In this document: positions 31,001 through 40,000 of the stretch, in pieces
How the letters are laid out: each line of letters starts with the position of its first letter
Numbering within the stretch: position 1 is the stretch's first letter
DNA from: a virus
Length of the DNA stretch: 54,441 nt
Reading direction: 5' to 3' (one strand)
IMG/VR virus record: IMGVR_UViG_3300025108_000063
Location: 1-54,441 of that record
The notes under the pieces: model-generated
Told to the model about the DNA's origin: nothing
The model's database searches: none
What the model saw: only the letters and a program-made list of their open reading frames with translations
Translations under genes and position numbers: made by a program

Positions 31001-31817
31001 TTTTATTTGCTTTTTCGTAAATTTTAATAGCATCTAAAACTTTAGAATCTATTTCTGAAGCTTTTTTTCTAACCTCTTTTCCATCTTCAATAAAAGTATA
31101 TGTAGGATCTGGCTTAGGAACACCTTCTACTTGTGTATATACTATCTCAAAATCAGAAGGTTTGAAGCCTACAGAATCTAATAATTCAGTATTATTTCTT
31201 GCGTCAAATTTATTTTTCCAAGAGCCTTTTCCATATTCTATAGCTGACTTTTCGTCTGAGCCAAAGTTTACAACCTCGCCTCTTCTCTGTGCTTCTTCAT
31301 AAACAGAATTCCAATCTTGTTCTGCTTGCTCAGACATGTCCACAAAAGAACCATCTTCGTTTTGAAATACTGTAGGGAATGAAAACCAATTGCCTTGACC
31401 ATCGGTTTCTGTTCTCATTTTGTGAGTAGAAACGCTGCCATCTTCATTTTGTAAAGTTCCTTTTCTTGATGGTGCGTCAGGTATTGAAATCTCAACCTCC
31501 TCTTCTTGTTCTACAGGAGGTATTTCAAAGCTTGTTGTTGTTGAAGAAGAGTCCAAAGACGAAGGACTTGCTTCCATTTCTGTAGTGGATTCCGTAACGC
31601 CCTCTTCTGAAGTGGAAGGAGTACCGACTTGATTTTTTTTTTCAGCGAATCCATATTGAGATTTGAATTCCTCAAAAGATTTTGTGTAGTCTCCTGCCTC
31701 ACTTAATCCATCAAAAAGCTTTTTTGATTTCTCAGAATCTCCATATTGCTGTACAAACTCATCAAATGATTTAGTGTACTCACCTGCTTCAAAAAGCTTA
31801 TTGTATAATTCTTCCAT
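25092..31817 (-). CDS. Giant internal virion / polyvalent protein, 2241 residues
   Basis: The largest gene in the window and the last of the leftward late operon. The N-terminus holds two ~27-residue repeats (LFEAGEYTKSFDEFVQQYG, then LSEAGDYTKSFEEFKSQYG; ~8-53). Residues ~105-200 (RKGTLQNEDGSVSTHKMRTE ... WFSFPTVFQNEDGSF) form a conserved phage module. A hydrophobic stretch lies near 455-475, Asp/Glu/Thr-rich low complexity at ~950-1030, and long helical segments in the rest. The C-terminal ~450 residues (VLGGPTQMLKQVIPIFNTGV ... FPFANFLLNQKTRMYSDVNT) look like the conserved end of large virion or 'polyvalent' phage proteins. By place and size it matches T7 gp16-type ejection proteins delivered with the DNA. 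No peptidoglycan hydrolase motif is obvious. Identity as an internal virion protein is likely; biochemical roles are open. Confidence 0.7.
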   Translation of the reverse strand: MEELYNKLFEAGEYTKSFDEFVQQYGDSEKSKKLFDGLSEAGDYTKSFEEFKSQYGFAEKKNQVGTPSTSEEGVTESTTEMEASPSSLDSSSTTTSFEIPPVEQEEEVEISIPDAPSRKGTLQNEDGSVSTHKMRTETDGQGNWFSFPTVFQNEDGSFVDMSEQAEQDWNSVYEEAQRRGEVVNFGSDEKSAIEYGKGSWKNKFDARNNTELLDSVGFKPSDFEIVYTQVEGVPKPDPTYTFIEDGKEVRKKASEIDSKVLDAIKIYEKANKKIDPENYLDVELNDDDYDNIDNVGIDVLINNNISNEEFLKWEKKNTRQENSAYKFFKTLLASDEGDEYEKEKRAFEKIQSFKAYKLNRVTAQLSKVQAAIKLTTNPEEIKELKKQEKQLTGDFYKGLNGIQETIKSFPKYKQYSEDEDLRRRKEFYNSVRQGGVEEFSEGTQELVKTGTMAVVDFATGFFSAIPGIIDQRLSAAGYDEKGLLAGLSEMFADSAKHLETEIGQVKRSGFIEGKPVTYRGEKYIVDTNGTVFDSHNIRMDGIISKEDIRSIQERSKTVPNTEINFTGGTVVQGLTSTLMNLYGLIRTGGKVNKSMGLEKYMKAGTAGKLGMGISSFASSVTGNVDDIRSQLMASGMSEKEAMGIAVNAGQAIATLDGIFSGLAGSNQKLLTGFQGIKEQIKNLALKKGSSKFTRQQFLDKGKDLLKENAKELGIEELPVLFSERGINYLVNETIGKQVLNQKVTLADGIETAVMTIGATSTLGSKKLLSGNKRADLVRVLANDVENLQETLDVLVKEGSLSKKEAMNAYTEIYNMQTAVNKTKGTILVSTNMEEASDLLTQRQNLISQKEGLEGPGKRDIDSRIADVDAQLDALYEKDKIEAKAIIKSEQEGEVEVTVTDKEVLEALKADGIESPTEQQKIKKSDELIKIKQDAISKPSTEKQVLQDDAGSEKEGGDSQVELRQVGEGDVESDTTQTKEEESETQTDQVSDTTTQTDTEQLTDTTSETEVMSVNKERVDSIVDGIVEKTKSRNVGESTNPQKVADNAIEYLKGSKLFEQATDTERETILRDVSKKLGVEIKAPTAKKLLGIKRMGKPTTIKVKSDYAALKKDLRKEQKIARDAKNDVNKRRKGLQGAIDAVLKAGNITTKKANSLLKKVSNVNLYNAKKVQDVIDFTEKAMNDAEYSSKLDKANKLQKVIKKKLKGKEAGLSDAAKEFVKVNPSNVSDIDNYLEKAEAVSKGLQPTRKPSKGNLKVTKPFDIKKITEYSKKEVEAEAIRNYELAKESFQELTGLEPGDLTLDQMKEMMYEIDGKQMTPEEKSKRLKEKADTIDKAVTNAFKNTKINIKGAIESGDIKVTKEQKTLIDNFLNMNLSLMTTNQKMEALDSIVNFELNQSTGGMQAALSQQVGNVNMQKLKNKGIKSSEKSTSLGRLWNKYISTLPNAFELVFASQQKARAVMDAMGLDGIINGSAKAQTEGINVENKYAESFGKKKMKSGIYFDLQNDTERGILAEVRRVTPGTETEQQAEFEKSKKLVKDSYEALLNSSDKIKVKKGEAIKEQYEKLLKDSKTIAEVESKADPVNLQGVEYVTDLWAKKYPELADVSLNVYNRNLGSDLNYTPRNFQKLKDSEDTRDITEPVFNPSGNRENAYDKETGVLKPTTKPKNLPKNKVLNLSFDSQNMNNYKAALTDIYTASSIQQVKGARQSKAFNEVFTNEGSKEILKDRVNNYVDSKRGKNYLDKSQKRFLRRLNKVATLGVSRVLGGPTQMLKQVIPIFNTGVNAGLVNTLEGTKLMFDPDVRKAINNSGLPIANRGIQSQADIENVDSRIGKKANTKIGKAIDVADKINKKTLEYFLVAPDVATAKASFLAYYLNAMNKKGVKTSEIDFTKPLDKEAAQFAQQQVDRQQNTSDQDLQGELFTDQNAGVQILRKTLFPFANFLLNQKTRMYSDVNTLSSKTTLPGDKTRAVKSLGGLVAETVTFNAVGLGITQMLSSIAREVSGEDEDDPNLNRAKNLKKRRDAEEKQFMNRLRGRLGNMIADVLVPVPILNDETLNQINGLMGLFQEGDDDPFKFFAKTEKKLADQIGTLGIGPKKALILKDMIMTIQTGEFTGSYAGKSYSKKLSPEAIDKLTTIAATYAMHAVGVPLMNMSEVGYVSERAFKNITKMTEKKKRYDIEADAIQRLNDKQIQNPSDILVEKEMKKIRKEKRGNTSPTKRDDKSFNPSSSDDGSFKPKSFGD

Positions 31818-31828
31818 TTATTTTATTT

Positions 31829-33892
31829 TTAATCATCATACTTACCTTTTCTTGATGAGTAGTTTTGGTCTGAATTTATATTAGATAAAAACTCTGTAAC
31901 TAAAGCTTTTGCCTGAGTTTCAATTGTACTTGCGTCTATACCTGGACTATCATCAACTGTACCAGAAACAGTAATGTTTTTACCATCAGAATTTACGGCT
32001 GTAATTTTAATAGTAGTTCCATCGTTTGTTACTTTTGGAGCAGACTGCATGTTTTGACCACTATTTAATAAAGCTTGTTGAAGTGAGCTTTGTAGACCTG
32101 AAGCCAAAACTGCATTATCTGAACCACCAAAACTTGCCCTATCGGCTGCATCTGCAATTATAGCAATATCATCTCCTAAAGTTGATTTATTGTTTCCTGT
32201 TCCACCTGTTGTAGTATCTAAACTTAATCGAATATTAACAGAACTAACTTTATCTCTTTTCCTAAAATTTTCTACTTTGTAGTTTTCTTCAAATTTATTA
32301 CCTTCACTTATGTAAGTGTCAAACAAATCTTTTGTTTCTGTAGGATTTGTCATCATTATTGCTAGAGTCTGTCTAGTTCGTTCTCTTAAAGGTATATTTT
32401 CTCCATCTTTTGTTGTGTGATAAACATAAGTGTCTCTAGGACCACTGGGAGTTTGAACTCTATATACTTCTGCCATTCTTGTATCACCATCTATAGTTAT
32501 TTCCTGAACGGCTGACTTACTTAAAATTTGATTATATCCTTTTTCAAGAGTATACAATCCACTTTGATTCATTTCTTCTAGCGCTTTATCTGCTTCTTCA
32601 CCACCTAGAGCTAGTCTTTTACTAAATTCAACTCGACCTACCTTTTCCTTCTTTAATTCTTTTTGCGCAATATCTGAGGCATTATCTCTCTGTGGAGCGA
32701 AATCACCAACCTTTACTCCTGGGTCTATGGTTTGCTCTAATGAAGATATAAGAGCTGTCTGTGCTATTTGTTCTGCTGCTAATTGATCTCGTTCACTTAG
32801 TACAGCGACAAACGAATTATTAGTAGCAAGCTTAACTTGTAGATATTTACTTTTAACTCCTTTTTTAGTTGAACCATCCAAAGCAGTATATTCAAAAGAT
32901 ATAGTTTCGTTTTTCTGTGCATCAGATAAAGCATCCCATTCTGAAGGAGTCAATGTTGTTGTTTGTTGTGCATCAGGTCCGTTGTCTGCTAACATACTAA
33001 CAACTTTAGGAACAGTATTAGTAAGAGAACTTGTTGCCTGTTTTACTGTCTCCTTAAACCCTGGGCTTTGACTCATATTATCCTTAACACTGCCTAGTAG
33101 GCCTTTAACCTCAATAAACTCCTCATAAGCAGCACCCATAAGACTATCTTTACCTCTTGTTAACTTAGTAACCTCATTAGCAAGAACAAACATAGGGGCT
33201 TTAGTATTTCTTTCGTCCATAAAAGCTAACATAGGAATGTTAGACTGACCGTCTATTGGAATTGGATTTCCGTCAGCATCTAAATCTAAAACTTTTGTTT
33301 TTGTTTCTTCATCAATTTTAGTTTTGAACATAGTAATATTACCCATTCCATTGCTCATAAATTTAAATTCCTGTCCCCCTGGAATCATAAACTCGTCATT
33401 TATTCGTTGAAGAGCCGCTTGATAATCTCCTGCTGTAGGTTCTACAAAATTTCCTTCATCATCATAATATCCACTAGCCTCTTTCATGGCTTGTTCTTTT
33501 CTAGTGCTATAATTATTTATTAAATCAGCAGCTATTTCAAATGATTGTTTTCCGTTTTCCTGAAATATAAGATTATCTTCTGGTTTTAAAACACCATTCT
33601 GAACCATAGACATATTATTATAAAGCATATCCTTATAATTAGCTAGACCTTGTATTACAAGGTCTCTTTCTGTCTTAGTATTAGGTAAATTAGCATAAGC
33701 TTCTTTTTCAGCTTCTCTTACTTTTGTTGCAGTATCAGTTTTTAACTTAAGACGTTGATCGTCTATGTTTTTTTTCCAAGCTTCTACATCCTCTACAAAA
33801 TTATCAACAGCCTCTAAAGTTTTTGTTGGCTTTGCTACACCTGTAAGGCCTTGACCTAATGCATATTTTATTGACTCTAATTTATTTCCCAT
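31829..33892 (-). CDS. Internal virion protein, 687 residues
   Basis: Helix-rich, with Gln/Lys/Glu coiled-coil stretches (DDQRLKLKTDTATKVREAEK near the start) and a Ser/Thr/Gly/Asn-rich C-terminus. No enzyme motif is recognised. It lies between the 319-residue membrane-like virion protein (which ends right at its start, no gap) and the giant protein, the same three-gene layout as T7 gp14-gp15-gp16. Its most likely role is a middle component of the ejection machinery that crosses the cell envelope with the DNA. Confidence 0.65.
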   Translation of the reverse strand: MGNKLESIKYALGQGLTGVAKPTKTLEAVDNFVEDVEAWKKNIDDQRLKLKTDTATKVREAEKEAYANLPNTKTERDLVIQGLANYKDMLYNNMSMVQNGVLKPEDNLIFQENGKQSFEIAADLINNYSTRKEQAMKEASGYYDDEGNFVEPTAGDYQAALQRINDEFMIPGGQEFKFMSNGMGNITMFKTKIDEETKTKVLDLDADGNPIPIDGQSNIPMLAFMDERNTKAPMFVLANEVTKLTRGKDSLMGAAYEEFIEVKGLLGSVKDNMSQSPGFKETVKQATSSLTNTVPKVVSMLADNGPDAQQTTTLTPSEWDALSDAQKNETISFEYTALDGSTKKGVKSKYLQVKLATNNSFVAVLSERDQLAAEQIAQTALISSLEQTIDPGVKVGDFAPQRDNASDIAQKELKKEKVGRVEFSKRLALGGEEADKALEEMNQSGLYTLEKGYNQILSKSAVQEITIDGDTRMAEVYRVQTPSGPRDTYVYHTTKDGENIPLRERTRQTLAIMMTNPTETKDLFDTYISEGNKFEENYKVENFRKRDKVSSVNIRLSLDTTTGGTGNNKSTLGDDIAIIADAADRASFGGSDNAVLASGLQSSLQQALLNSGQNMQSAPKVTNDGTTIKITAVNSDGKNITVSGTVDDSPGIDASTIETQAKALVTEFLSNINSDQNYSSRKGKYDD

Positions 33893-34852
33893 TTAACTAT
33901 TCTGTTTTCCTATTAATCCAAACGATTCGAATATATTCGTAAAGCCATTTCCAAACGGACCATTTAAAATGGGATTTGAACCTTCTTTTTCTTTTAACAT
34001 TTTTTCTGCAGCAGCATTTATCGCAGCTTGTACACTATCATCAACAGCCACTTCAGGGTTTTTATTGTTAAACGCATTTACACCTTGTAAAGCATTAAAA
34101 TTTTCTTCATAAGCACTAACACTAGCTCCACCTGTCATAGAACTGCTTGGTGGATCTATTAAATACCTATTAAATTGTCTATATTGTTTTCCTTTAGTAA
34201 AACCTAGTTCATCAACAGCTCTATTAGCATCTTCTAAACTATACCCTTTGTCTACATAATCATTAATAAGGTCTTTTTTTGCTTTACCACCTCCAAAAGC
34301 TGTTACTCCTGCTGATAAAGCCGCTACCCCTGCATCCATAAACGCACCTGTTGCTTCTCCTTTTAAATCTTCTGCTTGCTGAGCTAATGCCATAGATTGT
34401 AATCCTGCTGCTGCTGCTCTATCATCAAACATAGCTGCTATTTCTGAAGCATCTTTCTCTGAAGCTTCAGCACGCTTTAAATCTATATCTAGTTTTTGCT
34501 GAGCCATTTTATCTGCAACTTGACCTGAAGCTATATCTTGAGCTAATTTTACTTTACCTGCCGTTGCTGCAACACCTCGTTGGTCTCCCTCTTGAGCTGC
34601 TTCTAAAATCTGACTACCCTGAACATTAGAAAGTTGTAGTTGCTTATCATATATATCAGTGGTAGCTCTCACAGCATCATAATAATTAGCTTCCAACCTA
34701 GCAACTGATTCTCTTTCTAGTTTTTGTTGTTCTAAAGCTAACTGTCCTGATTTACGAGAAGCTGCACTTGCGGCATTCGAAGCTTGTACTCCTTTAAATA
34801 CAGATGAACCCACTGCTACTGTTGCCATTGCTATTGTTGTAAATCCTGCCAT
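33893..34852 (-). CDS. Internal virion protein, T7 gp14-like candidate, 319 residues
   Basis: The N-terminus MAGFTTIAMATVAVGSSVFK is hydrophobic, then a long Ala/Gln/Lys-rich helix region (ARLEANYYDAVRATTDIYDK, LDIDLKRAEASEKDASEIAA), with another small-residue hydrophobic segment at ~175-195 (AFMDAGVAALSAGVTAFGGG). The tail is hydrophilic (YRQFNRYLIDPPSSSMTGG). This resembles the gp14-type pore-forming internal core proteins of podoviruses. It is adjacent to the 687- and 2241-residue virion genes. Confidence 0.6.
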   Translation of the reverse strand: MAGFTTIAMATVAVGSSVFKGVQASNAASAASRKSGQLALEQQKLERESVARLEANYYDAVRATTDIYDKQLQLSNVQGSQILEAAQEGDQRGVAATAGKVKLAQDIASGQVADKMAQQKLDIDLKRAEASEKDASEIAAMFDDRAAAAGLQSMALAQQAEDLKGEATGAFMDAGVAALSAGVTAFGGGKAKKDLINDYVDKGYSLEDANRAVDELGFTKGKQYRQFNRYLIDPPSSSMTGGASVSAYEENFNALQGVNAFNNKNPEVAVDDSVQAAINAAAEKMLKEKEGSNPILNGPFGNGFTNIFESFGLIGKQNS

Positions 34853-34853
34853 A

Positions 34854-35264
34854 CTATAATTTTTTTATCATTTCTTTATTATAACTATCTCCTTGTATAT
34901 AACCATTACTTTCGTAATGTTTTATTAATGATTCAGATTTTATTAAAGCGTATGAATATTTACATCCTGATAGCTTTAATGACTCTGTTAATACCCTTAC
35001 AAGCTCTATTATAGCCTTTTTTCTATTTTGCTTATGTTTATATTCAAAGTTAGATATAATCCAATCACACCAACCTACTGACGAATTAGTTATATAGATA
35101 TAACCTGCACATACAGGAGTGTCTTTGTCATAAACAATAAATCCTCCTTCACCATCCTCTGGTAAAAAATCTTTTAGAGGTGGTGTCCATCTCCAATCTT
35201 TCCACCATTTTCGTAAAATCAATTCGTAATCCGAATCGTTTAATTTTCTTATATTAAATTTCAT
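34854..35264 (-). CDS. GNAT-family N-acetyltransferase
   Basis: I place the start at 35264 (MKFNIRKLNDSDYELILRKW, 136 residues), because a longer frame runs into the preceding gene and a TATCTTTG -7 box lies just upstream. The GNAT pattern is visible: first strand MKFNIRKLNDSDYELI, central strands GFIVYDKDTPVCAGYIYITN, the acetyl-CoA region (EYKHKQNRKKAIIELVRVLT) and the C-terminal YALIKSESLIKHYESNGYIQ typical of the last helix-strand. It would transfer an acetyl group to an unknown target, perhaps a virion or host protein. It is unusual to find it inside a structural operon. Confidence 0.8.
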   Translation of the reverse strand: MKFNIRKLNDSDYELILRKWWKDWRWTPPLKDFLPEDGEGGFIVYDKDTPVCAGYIYITNSSVGWCDWIISNFEYKHKQNRKKAIIELVRVLTESLKLSGCKYSYALIKSESLIKHYESNGYIQGDSYNKEMIKKL

Positions 35265-35269
35265 TAACG

Positions 35270-35277
35270 CAAAGATA
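35270..35277 (-). promoter_or_regulatory. -7 element just upstream of the acetyltransferase
   Basis: CAAAGATA (plus strand) reads TATCTTTG on the minus strand and ends 5 bases before the GNAT start codon. Transcription from here would begin at or next to the ATG, giving a nearly leaderless message. No clear -33 TTTG is seen. Confidence 0.5.
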
Positions 35278-35283
35278 CAAAAT

Positions 35284-36057
35284 CTATGGATAACTTTGAA
35301 AGACATCAGAGTCAACAGTAAATAATTCAACTGCATCCTGACTGTCATTGGTTAATTTAAATTCCATATAGTATCCTGTTGCTCCGTAAGATTCTGCTAT
35401 ACTGTTTTTTGAAGTGAATATATATGCTCCTGCTGGAACACTTGAACCTATAGGTGTAAAAAGAGAGCTATCAATCGTAATAGACTTTCTACCTTCTCCT
35501 ATAGATGTTATTGAACCTATTTTATCAGTAGTAGTTCCATCACTATAAAAAACTTCATCTCCGTAGTTAATTATATTACTTATAGACACACTAAAATCTA
35601 ATGTTATTGGATCAGGAGATACTCCTGTAGCTAAAAGAAAAGTACCTATACCCTGTGTTGACCTTAAAGAAAAGTCTTGACTACCTGTTATTCTTCTAAT
35701 AAAAGAAAACCAAGCACCTTCTTTTTGCTCAAAATATGATTGGTCTATAGTTCCTGCACCTAAATCTGTTGTTATTTGACAATCCCACGAATCATCACTC
35801 TCTAGTTCAATTGTTTTAAATACTTTTACCTTAGTAGGCTCTTGATTAAAAACACTTGTTATTGTAGATGTATAATCTACTCCATAGTATTGATTTCTAA
35901 TAGGATTAGTATTGTGCCTATATAATTTTCCATTTTTAAAAGTATATAAGTATTGATTCATACCTAATATAAACTCAGGTTTATAGCTATAAAAAGAAGG
36001 CCATCCTTTTACTGATTCACTAAATGTTAATGTATATGTTGGTATATCTAATGTCAT
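35284..36057 (-). CDS. Virion structural protein, 257 residues
   Basis: Beta-rich sequence with many Ser/Thr/Tyr/Gly residues (MTLDIPTYTLTFSESVKGWP ... YLYTFKNGKLYRHNTNPIRN). The segment GWPSFYSYKPEFILGMNQYL, followed by YTFKNGKLYRHN, looks like a receptor-binding or stabilization beta-propeller blade. No catalytic residues. It lies 10 bases after the 330-residue virion gene in the same operon. Probably a tail or stabilization accessory; exact role unknown. Confidence 0.6.
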   Translation of the reverse strand: MTLDIPTYTLTFSESVKGWPSFYSYKPEFILGMNQYLYTFKNGKLYRHNTNPIRNQYYGVDYTSTITSVFNQEPTKVKVFKTIELESDDSWDCQITTDLGAGTIDQSYFEQKEGAWFSFIRRITGSQDFSLRSTQGIGTFLLATGVSPDPITLDFSVSISNIINYGDEVFYSDGTTTDKIGSITSIGEGRKSITIDSSLFTPIGSSVPAGAYIFTSKNSIAESYGATGYYMEFKLTNDSQDAVELFTVDSDVFQSYP

Positions 36058-36067
36058 TTATATTATT

Positions 36068-37060
36068 TTATGTACATGATTGAGTATTTGAAACTACACC
36101 CTCTGTTACTGTTATTACCTGATTGTTATCCATTAAATAATTTTGGTCTGAAACACGACTAGCACCATTAGCATCTAAAAAAACAGGAGCATTAGACTGA
36201 GGATAACTACTAGTTGTATCGCCTTGAAATCTAGCAAAATATAAGGTTACTGTAGTTGTACCACATGATGTACTGCTTCCTATAGCTTGAGCGCTAAAAG
36301 AAGGCAAAGGTTCTGCGCAATTCACCTTTATATCCCACCCTGTTTGGTTGCAAGGTCCTAATACTTGTATTGTAACAATAGCAGGACTTGCATTTGGCTT
36401 TGGCACTACCAATGTACTAAATACTTCTCTGCCTCCATAAACTACATCACCAGGATTTATTGTTGTGGTTTGAGGTGAAGGAGAACCTTCATCCCAATTA
36501 CCATTACTATATCCATCATAAAAATCAGTATCAGGATCAGTAGTAGGAGCATTAAATACATTAGGACAATTACCTGCATCTGCGTATGTAGGACCACCTA
36601 GTATAGTAAATGCATCTGCTACACCACTTGTACTCTGTCTGTTTCCACCAGGATCTGCAGGTTGAGGGTAAGGGTCAGAAGGTCCATAAGCAGGTGTTGC
36701 AGGAACTGACAATCTATTATAATATACACCATCATATAACACTCTAATTCCATCAGGAATAGTCTGAGGATTAAAATAAACAACTATAGCCCCCACATCT
36801 GATTGAGTTCCTCCTGCTGAAAACTCTAATTGATATAACCCACTAGCACCACCTGGAGGAGATATGTTTTGTCCACAAGGAATACCACATATTTCACAAT
36901 TAAATAAAGGTCCTAACAAACCATTTAACTGAATTCTATATTGGTCGTTATGCTGATATACGCCATCAACAGATTTTATTGTTAAATGAACATCATCAAA
37001 CACAGCGCTTGCTGTTGCAAAACTTGATGAATCTATATATTTATCTACAATAGTTGCCAT
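36068..37060 (-). CDS. Virion structural protein, 330 residues, Cys-containing
   Basis: Starts MATIVDKYIDSSSFATASAV. Repeated beta strands with Gly/Ser/Pro-rich loops and cysteines that could pair (CEICGIPCGQ, NCPNVF, GPCNQ, SCGTTTV). This looks like a surface or fibre-attached beta protein stabilised by disulfides, unusual for a cytoplasmically assembled virion part. It follows the stabilization protein with a 15-base gap. No known domain. Confidence 0.6.
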   Translation of the reverse strand: MATIVDKYIDSSSFATASAVFDDVHLTIKSVDGVYQHNDQYRIQLNGLLGPLFNCEICGIPCGQNISPPGGASGLYQLEFSAGGTQSDVGAIVVYFNPQTIPDGIRVLYDGVYYNRLSVPATPAYGPSDPYPQPADPGGNRQSTSGVADAFTILGGPTYADAGNCPNVFNAPTTDPDTDFYDGYSNGNWDEGSPSPQTTTINPGDVVYGGREVFSTLVVPKPNASPAIVTIQVLGPCNQTGWDIKVNCAEPLPSFSAQAIGSSTSCGTTTVTLYFARFQGDTTSSYPQSNAPVFLDANGASRVSDQNYLMDNNQVITVTEGVVSNTQSCT

Positions 37061-37075
37061 AATTTAATTTTAAGT

Positions 37076-40000
37076 TTAATCGCATTCACAACAAGCTTCT
37101 TCAGGAGTAGATGAGTCATAACAAAATTGTAATAAGTCTGACTCTCTTAAATCCCAAACTAAATACATATAATTAGCTTGTGTGCTATATGTAAAACTAG
37201 CTTGATATTCAGGGAAACTGCCTGTTATAGGTGTTGCTGTATTTAATAAAGGTATTAATGTGTTTAAATCTACTTCGTTATAATCTACATTAGTAGTTAG
37301 ATATTTGAATTTATCTGAATTAGCATCAAACTCAAATGTTTGTCCTGGACTTTGTCTGTTCTGCATAATAACAGTAGAACCCAATGCAGGTATCGTACCA
37401 AAAGAACTAGTACCTGTTTGTTCTGTAAATAAAGATACACCATCATCCTCTAAAGTAACTGAATTTGTACTATAAGGACTTAAAGTATTTAAAAGCTGCC
37501 ATCTATATCTGCAAGTAGTAGTTAAGCTAACGTCTCCATTAAAGTTTATAACTATTTCTTTAACTGTTAATTCATCTCCGATAGGACAGTTTAAGTTCAA
37601 TGTAAAACTAGGCTTATCTCCTGAAGCAGGAAACAATGTAACTTTAGCTTGAGTAGGAAAAGATTCAGATTTATTAAAAGATACACTACCTGTTCCTGTT
37701 ACAAGGTCAGCAATAACAGCATTATTATTCCATTCTACTAATATATTTAAACTTCCCACCGTAACATTATAGTCAAATTGAACATCTCCTATAATGCTTG
37801 TTAAATCTAACATAAAAGAATAACTAAGTTCTAATTCATTCATTTCTAAAACAAATCCACATTCTCTTTCATCTAAAGGTTGAGGTATAGTTACATTACT
37901 AGAACCTAAAACATACTCATTCATATAAGGATCAAATCCTCCTAATTTTTGAGTTTCAAAAGACTCTCTAAATAAATCTCTAAACCAAGACCTCATTCCT
38001 ACTTCAGATATAACACTAAGTCTATCTGCTTGAGCGCTTCCTCCTTTAATCTGCAAAACAGCATTTCGTTTAGCATCGGTAAAGAAAACATCATATCCAT
38101 AAGCTGTGAAGCTTTCAGGATTATTACTAATTCCATATTCTTCAATTCTTGCTATCTGCTTACCTAATACTTCAGGTACTGAAGTAATAGCTCCACCTGC
38201 AGCAGCATCAGATAATAAGTTCTTACCTACTTGTAAATAAGATATTTTATCTTCTTGAAGTATTAATATATCTGTTTGTCTTGAGTGCATTTTTCTTATA
38301 GGTCCATAAGATGCTTCAAGTGTTTTAAAATTAGTTAAAGACAAATTAAATTGATTTAACTTATTTAAATTTGTCTCTTGATTAAATACACCACTATATG
38401 TTACATCTGAAAATCTATGAGCTTCTTTAAATTCTTCCTCAGAAACTGAAGTAACTTTTTCTCCTAAATTTAATGTAGGAGAAGTTAATGCATCTAAAAT
38501 AGCCATACTTTCTACTCCATTTCCAAATGTATAGCAATTAAAAAAACTTAAATCTACAATTGCAGGAAGCGTTGCAGTTTGGTTTTGGTCAGCATTTGCA
38601 TCTCCTGATAAATGAAATCCGTTTTCAATATCAAATGTTTGTTCGTTCTCATAATACAATTCATCATTTGCTTCTAATGGGTCTGTTTCAAAAACCATTA
38701 ATGATGGCGCTCTTTGAATTTCTACTTCAACATAAGCGTATGAATATCTAGGACTAATTCCTGCACATTTTGGAGTCCCTGTTTGAATAGTAAGATATTG
38801 TTTTCCACTATAACTAGCGCCTGGGGTTGTAGTTGGGTTATCGCAAGCGTCTTCTTGAAAATATATAAAAGTAGTACCATTTACTCCTATACCCCCTGGA
38901 GGATTACTGTCAGGATTTCCTCCTCCTCTATTTTGATTTGGCCAATCAATTAGATTTTCTACAAATACTATTGTATTTGTTGTATCATCATCACCATAAC
39001 TTATTCCATTAGTTAAATCTATATTATCTCCTATAACAAAATCATATAAACTATCATAATCATTATTAGAAACAAATCGTTTATCAAATTCATAATATCT
39101 ACTTCCGCACTGGTTACCTCTTCCTCTTCTATTTGTGTTTAATTTTATGTTTATAATACTACCTGCAGGAATATCAGCAGGAATAAACTTACTATTTACA
39201 GTCCCTGGAGTTCCATCACACGAAGGAGCAGTTGAATCATAATCAGGATTTGGAATACTTACATCAGCAATAGCTTCACAATAATTTCCACTTGAGCAAC
39301 TACCTTGTCTGTCTATAAAAGCATTTTCAGGCGCTCCAGCAATAAATCCATTTGGTTTTAGTTGCATATAAGTTCCTGCAAATTGACCACATGGTTCAGA
39401 ACCGTCTATAATCTCTCCATCTGCGTTTTTATCACAAAGAAAATCATCAACCTCAACACCAAAACCTAATACTTTTGTTTTAGCACAATTTAATACAGGT
39501 CCACTTGTATCTTTTTTTACATGTAAAATACTATTATCCTCTACTTTATCTCTGTTGTCCCCTTCTAATTTAAAGTAATAAATACCTGTGGATTCTTCTT
39601 GAAAAAATACATTTGAATAAACAGTTCTATAAAGACCTTTAGATTCTTTAATTACAAATTTATATTTAGTAGCCCAGTATGGAGGATAACTATTTAATTG
39701 TACTCTAATATTATTTTTAGTTATAGATTTTTCACAAGGAATAAAAACAGTATTGGAAGTATCTACTAACGCAGTACTACTTCTACCATATTCATCCATG
39801 TAAACTATAGCTACCTCATAATCTCTATTACTATGTAAACTTTGTTTTGATTCATCTTTATTATATAAGCCTGTAGCTTCTATTGAAGATAAATATTCGT
39901 AAGCTTCTTGTCCTGTTGTCGATTCTTCAAATTTAATTGCTGGTAAAACAAAACTAATTTCATCACTGCCTTGTGCTGACTCTATTATTATTCCCTGTGG

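Noticed and set aside
25092-31817. Peptidoglycan hydrolase inside the giant virion protein
   Set aside because: No lysozyme, transglycosylase or peptidase motif could be picked out by eye, though profile search could still find one.
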